A DNA stretch of 64,000 nucleotides from Zea mays (Eukaryota; Streptophyta; Magnoliopsida; Poales; Poaceae). A program made the translations under genes and the position numbers. Shown here piece after piece: positions 45,605-58,355 of this stretch; the first letter of the stretch is position 1; every line of letters begins with the position of its first letter. The stretch is taken from the NCBI RefSeq assembly GCF_902167145.1, contig NC_050104.1, forward strand, positions 99,211,849 to 99,275,848, read 5' to 3'. The notes under the pieces are model-generated. The model made no database searches. It was not told the DNA's origin and was given only the letters and a program-made list of their open reading frames with translations.

Positions 45605-48310
45605 GATTTAAGAAGATCTAGGGAAAATGTGGGGAAAATCTATGCGGAGCTCTTCTTCTCTTTCCCAAGTTGCTTCATCTTCACCGTGGTGACTCCATTG
45701 CACTTTGCACATCTTTATAACCTTGTAACTTGAGCCAAAGTGTCAAGAATCTTGATCGGATGCTCCGTGTAAGTCAATTCTCCCTGAACACTAAGCTCTT
45801 CCATTGGTAACTATTCCTCGGGGACACGGAGGTATTTCTTAAGTTGAGACACGTGGAGTACATTATGCACATCAGATAGATTATCAGGTAGCTCGAGTTG
45901 ATAGGCCATCTCTCCAACTTGCCTAAAAAAACTCAGAATAGTCCAATGAAGCGAGGGGACAATTTGCCCTTGACTTTAAATCTCCTCATTCCACGAAGTG
46001 GTGACACCTTGAGGTCCACATGATCTCCTTCTTCAAATTCCAGTGGTCTCCTTCTATTATCAGCATAGCTCTTTTGCCTGGTTTGAGCTACCCTCAAATT
46101 CTCTCGAATTATACGAACTTGTTCTTCTGCCTCTTGAATAAGTTCAGGTCCAAAGAACTGTCTTCCTCTAGTCTGATCCCAATATAGAGGAGTCCTGCAC
46201 TTCCTTCCATATGGAGTCTCAAACGGTAACATCTTCAGACTGGCCTGGTAATTATTATCATATGAGAACTCAGCATAAGGTAGACTCTTGTCCCAACTAC
46301 TACCATGCTGAAGGGCACAAGCTCTCAACATATCTTCCAGTACTTGGTTAGTCCTTTCGGTCAGTCCATCAGTCTGAGGTAGGCCAAACTAAAATTCAAC
46401 TTCGCATCCGTATTCTCATGAAAACTTTTCCAAAATTCTGGGGGTAAACTGTGATCCTCTTATCCAAAACGATCTTCTTTGGTACTCCATGTAAACACAC
46501 AATCCGAGTCATGGGCTTCCTTTAAAATAGTCTCACGAAGGCTTTCAATCTCGGGGACACATATCTTGTCCTTGAACCATATGGCACCTTGCTCATCTTC
46601 CGTAAATTCCTGAACTCGACCTTCAGTAATCAGATCCTTAATCTCTTGTATCTTAGCATCACCAATTTGTCCTTTGCGGATCTCTTGCTCCAAAGTAGGT
46701 TCCACATCAATAGTAACTCCTTCAGTATGAGCAACTATCCTCAGGTTAAGTCTCCTGAAATCCTCAACAATCTCATCGGGTAGCTGGGCAACAATAGCTG
46801 AATGAACATGCTCCTTTCGACTCAAGGCATCTGCAACCAAATTTGCCTTGCCCGGGTGATAGTGAATCTCCAAATCATAATCCTTAATAAGCTCCAACCA
46901 ACGGCGTTGCCTAAGGTTGAGATCCTTCTGAGTGAATATATACTTCAAACTCTTATGATCCGTGTATACTTGGCACTTAGTTCCCATAATATAATGTCTC
47001 TAAATCTTAAGCGCATGCACAACGGCTGCCAATTCCAAGTCATGCGTGGGATAGTTCAACTCGTGTTTCCGCAGCTGACGAGATGCATAGGCGATCACAT
47101 GACCTTCTTGCATGAGCACACATCCAAGTCCTTGGCCACATGCATCACAGTAAATGTCAAATCCCTTCTGCAGATCTAGCATAATCAATACTGGTGGTAA
47201 CATTAACCTCTTCTTTAGTTGATCAAAGCTATCTTGGCACTTCTCGTCCCACTTGAACTCTCTTCCCTTCTCCAGAAGCGAGGTCATAGGCTTGGCAATC
47301 TTAGCGAACCCTTCAATAAACCTCCAATAATATCCTGCGAGTCCCAAGAAACTCCAAATCTCAGTAACTGTAGTGGGTATGCTCCACACCACTATCTCCT
47401 TGACTTTAGCAGGATCCGCTGATATCCCTCCATTAGAAATGATATGTACAAGGAATGACACCTCGTCAATCCAGAACTCGCATTTGCTATACTTGGCGTA
47501 GAGTTGATTATCTCTTAGCTTCTGTAGCACCAATCTCAAGTGTTCTTCATGATCACTTTCACTCTTAGAATAGATAAGAATATCTTCGATAAATACTACG
47601 ACTAATTTGTCCAAATACTCCATAAACATCTTATTCATCAAATTCATGAAATAAGCTGGTGCATTGGTTAATCCAAATGACATAACAGTAAACTCGTATA
47701 ATCCATATCGGGTTGAGAAAGCCGTCTTGGGAATATCTGATGGCCTAATCTTCACTTGGTGATAACCCGATCGGAGCTCAATCTTCGAGAATATCCTAGC
47801 ATCTCTCATCCGATCAAATAAATCCTCAATGCGGGGTAATGGGTACTTGTTCTTCATGGTAACATCATTAAGGAACCTATAATCCACGTACATCCCTTGC
47901 GATCCTTCTTTCTTCTGTACAAACAAAATCGGTGCTCTCCAAGGTGAAGACTTGGACGAATGTACCCAGCCTCTTGCAACTCCGTTAAGTGCTTTTTGAG
48001 TTCTTTTAACTCTTCTACAGACATCCTATATGGTCGTTTAAAAATAAGAGCAATTCCAGGTAAGAGATCTATGACAAACTCAACTTCTGTATCTGGTGGC
48101 ATCCCTAATAACTCCTCTGGAAAGACATCTAGAAAATCTCTAACCACATGGATGTTGACACCAACAAAATTCCCATCTAGTAAGAATGTCGCTGGTCTGG
48201 TGGAGGTAGTTACTGCAATTCCAACTTCAAATCTTTCTCCTTTAGAACTAGTGAGTTCTATGGTTCCTTTAGCACTGTGTATAAACCGCCTTTGCCTTTC
48301 TTAACCATGA
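45605..48310 (-). pseudogene. Pol remnant of the Tekay-like element
   Basis: In order on minus: the end of protease (DVILGMSWLRK, near 48290); reverse transcriptase ([53 protein letters not shown]; 48147-47000); RNase H and the integrase start ([40 protein letters not shown]; 46987-46460); integrase end (46331-45933); and a chromodomain-like tail (CKVQWSHHGEDEATWERE; near 45700-45610). Both Asp of the first and second catalytic motifs that are normally Asp-Leu and Asp-Asp have a Glu (IELRS, FIED). A frameshift lies near 47910, a TAG for Trp near 46998, and the integrase core is deleted or frameshifted around 46400. Confidence 0.85.
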
Positions 48311-48869
48311 CATACCAAGGATCACATCTATAGTGCTCTCTTCTAACACTATAGGGGTAGCTCATCTGGGTTAGAAACACAGGGTACGAAAGAAAGAATT
48401 GTAGACAAGGCGAGTAATTACGAGGAATGTTACTACGGGGGATTTATTAGCTAAGTAGATTAGTGTGTTATCCACTAAAGCTAATACATTACCTTATGGC
48501 GGTATATGCTAAGATGCCCAACTATAATGTTTCAATCAATCAAAGAAGCAAATCAGGCATTGATCATCAGAACAATCAACCAACATTTTTAATAGAGAAA
48601 ATAATTTTTAATTTTGTCTTAGGCTTCCTATCTCTAAAAAAATTCATAAATGTAGGATTCCAAGGTGTGAAATCCATCTTGTCTTGAAGTAGAAAAGGTA
48701 AGAATCATCAGAGTAGAACAGTAGAAGGTGAGACAGGATCAAGATAAGTATAGAGAGAATCAGAGTAAGGTAAGTATAGAATGAATCAGAATAAGTTAAG
48801 TAGGTAAGGGTTTTGTCAATTTCTATCTAGATTTCGTCCTACAGTCAACATTTCCTCTGATACCACTTC
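48311..48869 (-). other. 5' leader of the Tekay-like element with primer site
   Basis: The minus strand shows TGGTATCAGAGG (48854-48865), a Met-type primer site, five bases from the LTR. A leader with ATGGATTTCACACCTTGG follows, which may be the residual gag start, and then sequence without coding content. The gag gene expected here is absent. Confidence 0.65.
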
Positions 48870-51800
48870 TGTAACACCCGGTTTTAAGGAACAAAGCCGG
48901 GTGCATCTCATACATGCGCCAAGAAGACAACATATATAATAACAGAGTGTATAGAGATAAATGTCATAAAACATCAGAGTATTTATTACATAGCGGAAGA
49001 CTTATTACAAAATAAAAGTAATAAACATGAAACGAACTAAGGATCGTTGGCGCCAATGTCGACTGAGAAACGCCACCTAGATCAGATCGAACTCCTCAGC
49101 GTTAGGCAGCTCCTCCTGAACCACCTGCTCTTCTCCTGTGGGGGGGGTGTGAGACAGCAAGAGTGAGCTCACATACGTTCATAGCTCAACAAGTCGTGGG
49201 GAATAATGTGGCATGAACTCACCAAAGGTGGGAGTTCATGTAGTGTAAGGCTAATCAATGGAATAAAGGCTGAGGCTGAGCATTGCTTTTATAAGTTGGT
49301 CAAAATTTTATTAGCAATTACTAAGTGTAAGTAAATACCAAACCTTAATAATAATAAAGAACAATAATAGTAAAATAATCCCAAATGCGATGCAAATGTC
49401 AAATTGAATTTAAGTTCCATAATTAATCATGTGAGGGTCCGAGCCGCTCTTGACCGTGAGCACGGCTAGTATACTAGTTTTACACTCTGCAGAGGTTGCG
49501 CATCTTTACCCACAAGTCGTGTATCCCATGTCGCCTGGGTTTGCAAGGCCCTTAGACACTACCGAGGTGAATGGCTAGGGATCCACTACGAGGCCTTTAC
49601 AAAGTTCCACTAGCTTCCGAAAACCCGCTACAGTTTATAGGAAGATCCAGTACAGGGTTCCTGGCTGACAGCCATCGCAGCAAAATCAACCAGGGACCTC
49701 CCCGCACTGACCTCTCCCCTACTGCCCTTGCCCCTTTCGGGTAAGGTAGTCTTCCACTAGCTTTCCTAGTTAGTCAGCCAAGGGCATCCCATTAAACCCT
49801 TGTGGTAGCACTGTTTTCCCGGGTGGTTCTCCATGTTCCCATTAACATAATGATCTTAACATGAACAAGGAAGAATAAAACAGATAACAATAAATAGTAT
49901 AACAATGAGTGATGAATATCTCTATACCCAAATCCACATAAAGCAATAGCATGTACTACCCAAAACTTTAGTAGTAAAACCAGTGGTGAAGCAAGGTATA
50001 GAGATAGTCAAATCTAGGGTATCCTATTGGGTCCCAGCAAAAATTATCCTATGCAGATCATTATGAATAATAAGAACATGAATAGGTAAAAGAAGTGATC
50101 AAGGGCACAACTTGCCTTCAATGAGCTCCTGCTCAGCTACTTCTACTTGTTGAACCTCAGTTTCCACAGTGGCTTGCTCGTCTACTCGCATCAACACAAT
50201 ACATACATGGTATAGCCAAAATCAACATCACACCAAACAGATGAATAAAATATACAGTAAAAATCTATTCATTAAAATGAGATCATAGGAACTGGAATCA
50301 CTGAATTTGGAGTTATAGAATTCAAGTTATGAATTTCCTAAGATTTAAGGTGATTATAATAGGATTAAATGTTAAATTAATGTTCTTACTGTTTTTATGC
50401 CAAAACAGAGACACTAAATGGTAGAGAATAATTTTACAAAATTGTAGAAATTGGAATGGTTCAATTTGAAGTTAAAATGAATTTTCTATGCATTTTACAA
50501 GTTTCTAGATTTGTTTTTGTATTAAAAATGAATTTCTAATATCATTTCTCTATTTTAATCTTCTCTGGACTGGGCCTCATTTATCGAAAAGCGCAGGGGC
50601 TAGCTCGTAAGTTTTCCCGAGACTCAGAAGAACCCCAAGGTGGACGGCGGGTTCTATATCCTACTTCCCGAGGGGCTCTTATGCAAAAGTGCCTGGCCGA
50701 AGGGGGTATCGGCCATCGTGAGCCGCCCGATCGCACACCAACGACGGTGATTAGAACGTATCTGGCCCGAAGCGGTACGCAATTCTGGCCGTCGAAATAC
50801 GAACCAGCGGAGGAGATTTAATTACTCGCGATCAGATCGTAGCCATCAAACGAACCTTCTACGGTTTAGATCTATCGCGCATAAGGGTATGCCACTTATT
50901 GAATCAGGGCCGCACCTTCTCGGATCCACGGTCCCGCAATCATCTGCCCCAACGCTGGCGTTGGCAGCAAGCATGGCAGCCTAACTGCGGCGGCGCCATG
51001 GGCGCCAGCGGTGATGGCTCACCGGAGACACGCGACCCGGCATCAGTACGCCCAAACGATCACTCAAGTGGTTCAAAACGCAGTAGGGAACAAGGCGAAT
51101 CAAACTAGGGAGGGCACACCGTGAATCACGCCGCACAACTTACTGCCCACGGTGCGCGGCGGCATCCCAAATTCTGGTGACGAATCCCGCGCAGGTACTA
51201 TGACGCAAACAGTGCAAGGGCTCAGGCAGAGGAAAGAGGAGACGATGGGATAACCTAAGGAGCGGTAGATTACCGGAGGCAAAGCAACAACGAGGCCGAC
51301 CATGGAGCGAAGCAACACTGGTAGAAGACCTCAACTCCAGGAAGGAATTCAGGGCGACCCGATCACCCGCAGCCTCCAATTTGGCTTCAACGACTCCAGG
51401 CAGTGCCCCCCAACGCCACAACGCAGCTGAATCGACAGCGAATCGAGGAAGAGCTTGTGTCGATGTCTCCCTCCCTCACAGCGGCGTTTATCCCTCGGTT
51501 TGTGGAGTCACAGGGGTCTTCACCATTGGGCGCAAGCAGGTCAGGGAGGGGGAGATGTCCTCCATTTTAGGGCGCGGCAAGATGACGGCTCGCCCAGCTG
51601 GCGTCGAGTGGATGCCGCGGCGGTGGTTGCAACCACCCGCCCGAGAAAATCTCCACAGCGCCCGCGGAAATTTCGCTCAGATCCGCGCGCAAGTGAGGCG
51701 AGGTCCGCCAAACTCGGCCAGGTTCGGTACGAGCGCGGGGAAGTGGGGGAGTTCGCTCCTATGCTGACGCACTAGCCCCACCAGGCGGGGAGACGGTCAT

Positions 51801-52484
51801 GGAGGGCAAGAGCCCAGGCGCGCGCGAGGTCTCGGCGGAATTGATAGTCACGCGGCGTAGTGAACGCGAGTTCTGTTATGGCGAAGGGGAAGGAACTGAC
51901 ATCCTGGGCCCGCCTGCAAGTCGCCACTGCATGTGCATCTGGAATGTGGCCCCCACCATCGGCACACGGTCTAATCTGTTCGTTTGGGCTGTGTGTATTT
52001 GCCCGATGGGCCGATCACAGAAGACATTCAGCCCAGAGCGCAGGTAGACCCCCTTCTCCTTTCTTTTATTTTCTATCCTCTTATTCATGAATATTTTTGA
52101 ATTCAAATTTGGATTTGAATCTGCTTTTGAGCTCTACCCCTGAGTCAGGTGTCACATTAAAGCACTAGTATAGCAATAATATTTTATTTATTTATTTTAC
52201 ATTATTATTTTTTTTATCACATAAAATTTTCTTTCCTTCCCTTTCTAGGATTTCTTTAAGATTCTAAATTCTTTTTTTTTGGACTTTAATATTTTTCTTG
52301 CCACATCATTTTTATATTGTCACAAAGTGCACACAAAATAAGATCCAGCATGATGCACAGGTTATTTATGTGTTCTTTGTTTGATTTATCCACTTTTACT
52401 AGTGTTGATCACATGTAATGAATAGTAGAGGCCACAACTATTGAGATTATCTCTATTCCCTTTATTACACTTTTGAGTATTACA
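48870..52484 (-). repeat. 5' LTR of the Tekay-like element
   Basis: See 41955-45569; the offset is exactly 6915 bases throughout, so there are no indels. Confidence 0.95.
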
Positions 52485-53576
52485 TCTTGGTAGTGACTAC
52501 TCATGCAAGTTCCCTTTACGTCCTTTGTGTAAAGGTGAAGCCTTAGAGCTTTTTAGTGTTGGAAAACAACTGATTAGCTCTCAAAATGGAGATTGGTTTT
52601 CTCTGCTGCTGGGATGCAGGAGTTTGTTTATTCGCTCTCTTATTTAATCCATGCATTCCCCAACCAAGCCAGTTCCTCTCGCATGGAAGAAATGGATGAA
52701 CAACCTGACCAAATGGATTTCTGCCCAAGTGCATGATCAATTGTTAACAAGAGAGAACTCTCAACCCTTGGCTTACCGATGGTACTGAGAGGACCTGCTC
52801 AATGTCAAAAGTAGTTCAACAAGTTGGTTTTACTAACTTGTAACTGCTCAATGAATAAAGGTTGAGTTTAGAAATCATTTTATCGAGTTGTCTAAACTCA
52901 CTTTTGTACAACCCATCTTAAGGAAATGTTTATAAGAATCAAGACTAAGTCGGCCAGTAACCGCCTAATTATCGCTCTAGTCATTCCTCGATTGCCTCAC
53001 GTATGGTTTTCCAACGTGTGTGATCAAGTTGAGCCATGATTAATGCTGGATAAAATGGACTGGTTGCACAGTTCGCATTTACCGATCCTTTCGCTGGTGA
53101 TTTTTTGAGTCTATCATTTTTCTTGGACTTGGATTCTCTGGCTAACACGAGTTGACTGTGATGTTATTCGACATTCACACCCGTCTCGTGTGCTATGAAT
53201 TTACCGTAACCACTTGTTGGTAAACCTCTTTTTGTGTGTTTTACCAAAGAGGTTGCATCTGGTTCTGTTGGGTAAAGTCACATATCTACCGCTCGCTCAA
53301 CAGACTCAGATAGTACAGTGTTGTCAGAAAAAGCAAACTGCGCACCTGGAACTTGATGTGTTCTTGTGGCAGACATTGTCTCTATTGTTGGACATCTCTA
53401 AATTAGCCTAATGCGATATATGTTATGTCCACTAGAGAAATAATATCCTGAGACACTCGCCTTTATTTGGAACTGTCTCATGATTACCGCTGATATGGAC
53501 ATGGGTTACATGCTTCTCTACTCTTAAAAGTCTTTCGCTCCGAATCTCGGGACGAGATTCTTTTAGGGGGGAGGGC
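52485..53576 (+). other. LARD interior, right part, non-coding, with polypurine tract
   Basis: About 1.1 kb without a recognisable gene. It ends CTCGGGACGAGATTC then TTTTAGGGGGGAGGGC at the LTR; the purine run 53565-53576 is the polypurine tract. Confidence 0.7.
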
Positions 53577-56500
53577 TGTAACACTCCAGGTGTTTACCGT
53601 CCGCTCGACAACGAGTATGGGTTTAAGCACGTAATATCAGTGGATAAAACGGATGCTAAATTTTAATCATCTCGCAAAAGTTCAAGTTTGGTGTCGTTTT
53701 CATTTCCATGATTTAAGCAAAAAAAGGGGGGTTCATGAAGCTTTTGGATTATCGAATTTTCGTCACATGCAAATTTTGAACTGTTCGGATCACGCGTGTA
53801 AGTGAATACGAGAATTAGAAAACTTCTGATTTTATGGAAATTTTGGAGCCCCGCGCTGTCCGAAAAGAGTAATGCGCCAGTACATTAATTGAATTGTTCT
53901 CTAGTCGAGTGTTCGAGTAGCGAACGGAATTCGTCTAAATTCAACTAAATCAAACGTCAACTAAAATATCGAATCTGGTCCCGTCTGGTTTAATCCATCT
54001 ACATCTCGCTCACGTGACGATGCTGACATCGACTCCGGGAGAATTCCGATTGCGATGCCGCATTCGACTCGCACAGTTTAAAATTTATTTATTTCTAAAG
54101 TGTCGAGCTAGTGCCAATTTAAAATTAATTGATTAAGACGAACTAAAATTGTCACTTAAGTATTTCGCTCGGTTCGAGCAATCTCTATATAAATTCGGTA
54201 AATGCGCTACTTGGGACAGGCTGTTTAAATAAACCGAAACATGAACAATTGCTAGCCAATTTGGTTTCCTATTTCAAAGTATAAGAAAATAATATGTGTA
54301 GCCGTAACGTCTTGATCTAGCCCTTTCTCATATCGTCTACAATGTAACTCTGGAACTTGATTATAATTATATCAACATTCATAATTTCATTTTTCTAAAA
54401 GGAAATTTACCATTTTTTTCTTCTTGAGGCCCTCGGCTTTATCCATTTCCAATGTCCTTAAAAATCTTCCGAAGCCTCATCCTAACGTCCTTCCCACAAG
54501 CCGTTGTCCTGGCTTCATCAACTTCATCATTATCTTCATGCCACCTCCACTACTACCTGTTCCCTGCTCGTTCGCCGCTATTCAACTGGACACCGGTCTG
54601 TATCTATATATGCACGCACTCGCCAGGCACTCTGGCCACGTACGTCTCCTGATTCCAGCGCTCAGTCTCCTGCACATGGCGCGCGCGCTCACCCAGCTCT
54701 TCTCCTTCCAGCAGCTGAGCACGCCGTCCCTCCCTATTTTAGCTCACCTCTGTCCTCCATGGTCCGGCCAGGGACACCCACGTCGAGCTCCATCACACGC
54801 ACGCTCAGCTCCAGCTCAGTCGAGCTCGTCCCTGCGCGCGCGTTCTCCTGCGTCCAGCCGGGCGCGCGAAGCTTCTCTGCTCGCGGCGCTCCCTGTCTGC
54901 TCGGCCATGGTGAAACCCTCCCTGCCATGGACTCCGGAGTTCCTCTGCTCGTTCTCATGGACGCCGTCGAGCTTCCGGCGCACGGCCATCTCCTCTGCTC
55001 CCCCGCGCGTGTCCTGGAACTCTCCATGGCGCCGATCTGTGCTTGCCCGTGGTCGCGCGCAGTCGCCCAGCTTAGCCTCTGCTCTGTTCCTGCTGCTGCC
55101 CGCGTGCTCGTCGGTGTTCTCAGCTCGCCCGACCGGAGTTTTCCTGCGCGCGTCGTTTTCCCAGCTCGGATTTCTCCGGCCGCCGTTGTCCTATCCGCGT
55201 CAGCACACGACCGTGGTCGTGTTCATCGAGTTCGCCAACGCTTTGTTGTCGATTCGATTGTCCTCGCTGTTGCGTGCCTCGCTGCGTGCTCACGTTTGAC
55301 GTCGAGCTGTTGAAATCGTCCTCCCTTGCTCGTGACCTCGTTGTCGTCAGAGCCCTCCCTGGATTCGTGTCCTCACCCGAGCCCGCGCTAACCTGCTCAA
55401 CCACACCTCGCCAGCTCGCTCCAGACTCGATCTCGTCATCGTTCCGTACGTCATCAAGAAATCATAAGAGTCGGGTGAAGATGAAGCTAGCAGCGTGATA
55501 TTCACCAAGTGCTCGACAAAAAGTTCAAACAAGTCGTCGATCGTCATCCTCGTCTACGTCAAGATCCGAGATGATTAGGCGCAGAAGAAAATAAATCAGT
55601 ACGCGGCCAGAGAATTCTCGATGTGGATAAAGATGAAGTGCGATTCGACGCAACACTCACCCTATTTTCAGTGAAATGCTGACGCTGAAAGGCGTCGTCG
55701 ATTTCGTAGTTTCAAGTCAGATTTAATGAGGGTAAGTTGATTCGTTATTCTAGTCAACTAGGTATATAAATAGATTAAATAGAATTGTTGGTCGTGATAA
55801 TTGTTATTAATTTACCATACGTATATTGTGATGTTCGATCTAGATGAATCGGTAAATCAAGTTAATTAAGATACACAGTTTAAAGAGTTAATTAGATTGT
55901 TTCCATAACTATTTTAAGTCGTTGGCATTTAATAATAGCGAGTCCAGGTTTTACTAGACCTCTGAAATATATTTTACTAAAACTGATAGTGTGTGTTTAT
56001 AATTTATTCTTGCTTGATAATAAAATTAGATGTGATTGAACAGGAGAAATGCACGTGCTGTAATTAGTATATATAGTTTATTATTTTGTGATTATTGCGC
56101 ATAGTCATATGTCGGTAACTAGTGCTTTCGTATGAAATGGTACGACACTTTGTCATTAGGTGTTTAATTCGCTATCGTGTAGCACTATTTAGATTTGTGC
56201 TATTCCTGTTTATATGCATTCATGTACATTAGGCAAATCATTTAGGTATGTTTGTTGACTACGTGATGCGGAGAACCAAAGTCAAGTCGATCCCAAGGTG
56301 TCGTAAAGCACGATCTACTTCAAACAGTGATGCTGATCGACCAACCGGAAGATGGATAATCGGAACAAATGCGAAGACAAAAGATGGTCGTCAATCGGAC
56401 GTCGTCTAACAAACACTAACGTAGTGTTTATCCCAGGCAAGCTCCGGTGCACGCAACCCCTTCCTTATGTTTTTAAATAATTTTTACACACTTTAAGTCT

Positions 56501-57937
56501 AGCGAAATGTGCATTAGGTTTATAGGAGTTGCTTGGAAACCCTTTGATGCATTGCCTACCTTGAAATCCATCCCTTTATAGATACTTCTAATGAAGTATC
56601 AAAATATGATTTATAAAAATGCTTAGCCCTGCTTAAATCTTGTGAATAGAGGTTGTCTTTTGCATTAAGGCCTAGCTCAGGGGTTATCCTGAGGAAGGAT
56701 GACTTCTACCTGCAAGAATATTTTCCTTGGGAGCGTGGTGGGATCTTACTGCAAAGTTCCCTATAATGCTCTTTTCATCCTAAGGAACACAAACAATCCT
56801 AAGGATGGAAGTACTTAAATTGGGACTTGGGCTAGGAACAGGTGATGTTCTACTCATGTTGATTAAGGATTATACTGAATGTAGTCTTGCTGACCGAGGA
56901 CCTTTTAACTGGTCACATGCCTCATCATGGGTAAGCTTTGCCTCGTGCAGACTAATACCAGAATAAGACAACACGCAATGGGAGTGGAGAGATGGCGAGA
57001 GTAGTGTGTACCCTCCGTGGCAAGAGGCTGGACGGTGGTGTATCTGTGCTCTCGGTTGGCGTGAACTTGATCTGGTCTTAAGAACCCTGGTGGCGAGTTG
57101 ACATATGCAAGGGTTAAGTGCTACATATGTCATGTGATTGGAGATCCCCAGCTGGGTATTAATCGATTCAGGATCGCCGTTACTTCTCGGATATGAAGAC
57201 TTGGTCACTAACTTGCAATCTAAGTCATGGATGGAATCTTAATGAGCAAAAATCATGTTGGATTGATTAATGTGATGGTGAAATTAGACTAGATGCAAAC
57301 AAGGTCTATTAATACTTAATCTAGCATTAAAATGTTCAAAGTAAGGACTCACTTTAGTAAGCTATTTCTGCAAAAGTATCTATGTTGATTCTTGATAAAG
57401 CCTTTTCCTTGATTCCTATTTAACCAGCATATCCTTGAGAGTCTTTTCTTTAGTCGGGTAAGTCTTGTCGAGTACTTGCGTACTTAGGGTTTTACCCATT
57501 GTTGCTGCAGGTCACGAGTCATTTTGATTGTGATTGGTGTTAAGCGCCGGTGGGCACGACCTTCTTATAAGTCTAAGTAACTCTTCTATACTTCTTATTG
57601 AGGATGGTCACTTGAGCTAGCATATATTTCAAACTTATAAACAATTTATAACAGTTCAAAATTATTTTTTTGAATCACTTTTGTAATCACTCCGATCATG
57701 TACAATGTAAACCCGATGTAACTTGTAAAATTTGGTAATAAGATTTCTGCTGCAAATTGTTGGTGTGTGATTTGTATTACTTAATCTTGCGGTTCTGGTT
57801 GTAAGTGGTTTATCCGAGGTCCTTGGGGCACTCGGACAGATCCTGTTAAGTTGTCTGGTGCGCATGCATAGCCATCTGAGGTCTTTGAGACAAGGACAGG
57901 TGCATGTGGGCCCAATAACTTGGGAGGTTCTATCACA
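53577..57937 (+). repeat. 3' LTR of the LARD
   Basis: 4361 bp, TGTAACACTCCAGG to TTCTATCACA. It is uninterrupted, and so supplies the pre-insertion sequence for the CACTA site (ATCAAAATATGA near 56598). Confidence 0.9.
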
Positions 57938-57942
57938 CCGAC

Positions 57943-58355
57943 AACCCTTATGGTCACCCGCCGCGCGGCTGGTGTCCTTCGGCCACCTGATCGCCTGATT
58001 CTCTTCGCGACCTCCTCTTCATCTCTTCCGCCGATACCCACGACTGTCCGTGGTGCGCTTGTCGACCCATAGTGGCGGCGCGCCATGGAAGCGGAGTACG
58101 AAGCCCTTCAGGCTAACCACACCTAGGACCTGGTTCCTTCTCCTCCTGGCGCCAACGTGGTCACCGGGAAATGGATCTTCAAGCTGAAATTGCACACTGA
58201 CGGATCCCTAGAGCGGTACAAGGCCTGTTATGTGCTCTGGGGCTTCACCCAGCACCCTGGGGTCGACTACGACGAGACCTTCAGACCAGTGGTCAAGCCT
58301 GCCAGGCACCCTGATAGAGACGGTCTACTGCACCCAACCCGTCGGGTTTGTCGAC
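57943..58355 (+). pseudogene. Copia integrase-RT linker and reverse transcriptase start
   Basis: Continues the copia element: MVTRRAAGVLRPPDRLILFA, GALVDP, a TAG for Trp or similar, RRAMEAEYEALQANHT, a TAG for Trp, DLVPSPPGANVVTGKWIFK, then GFTQHPGVDYDETFRPVVKPA. The text jumps directly to ETVYCTQPVGFVD in another frame, so roughly 80 bases holding the first catalytic Asp motif are deleted. Zeon copy 3 begins right after GFVD. Confidence 0.82.

Larger units (their letters stand above)
41955..52484 (-). mobile_element. Tekay/Del-type chromovirus, recently inserted, gag deleted
   Basis: 10,530 bp on minus with LTRs at 48870-52484 (5') and 41955-45569 (3'), both 3615 bp, and the TSD TCTTG (41950-41954 and 52485-52489). 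I found one mismatch between the LTRs (42871 G, 49786 A). The interior is only 3300 bp: leader, protease tail, reverse transcriptase, RNase H, broken integrase and chromodomain. Gag is missing. It cannot move alone, yet it is the youngest datable insertion in the window. Confidence 0.9.
27082..57937 (+). mobile_element. LARD-like LTR element with ~4.36-kb LTRs and non-coding interior
   Basis: 5' LTR 27082-39835 (4358 bp after removing the CACTA) and 3' LTR 53577-57937 (4361 bp). A Met-type primer site and a polypurine tract are present. The interior, after removing the nested Tekay-like element, is about 3.2 kb without any recognisable gag or pol. CCGAC flanks both ends (27077-27081 and 57938-57942), and the flanking match extends to 8 bp. 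Long LTRs around a short non-coding core fit the LARD class described in Triticeae. The LTRs differ by a few percent by eye. Confidence 0.82.
9846..58355 (+). mobile_element. Ty1/copia element, dispersed by nested insertions and internally deleted
   Basis: Its remains on plus are a short LTR remnant with primer site (9846-9947), gag (to 11288), the rest of gag with protease and integrase (25619-26969), and the start of reverse transcriptase (57943-58355). Grande splits gag, and the LARD-like element splits the region after integrase. Zeon copy 3 sits in reverse transcriptase. The target-site duplications of Grande and the LARD rejoin cleanly. Large deletions removed most of the LTR, the integrase C-terminus and part of reverse transcriptase. 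No 3' LTR is in the window. Confidence 0.75.
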
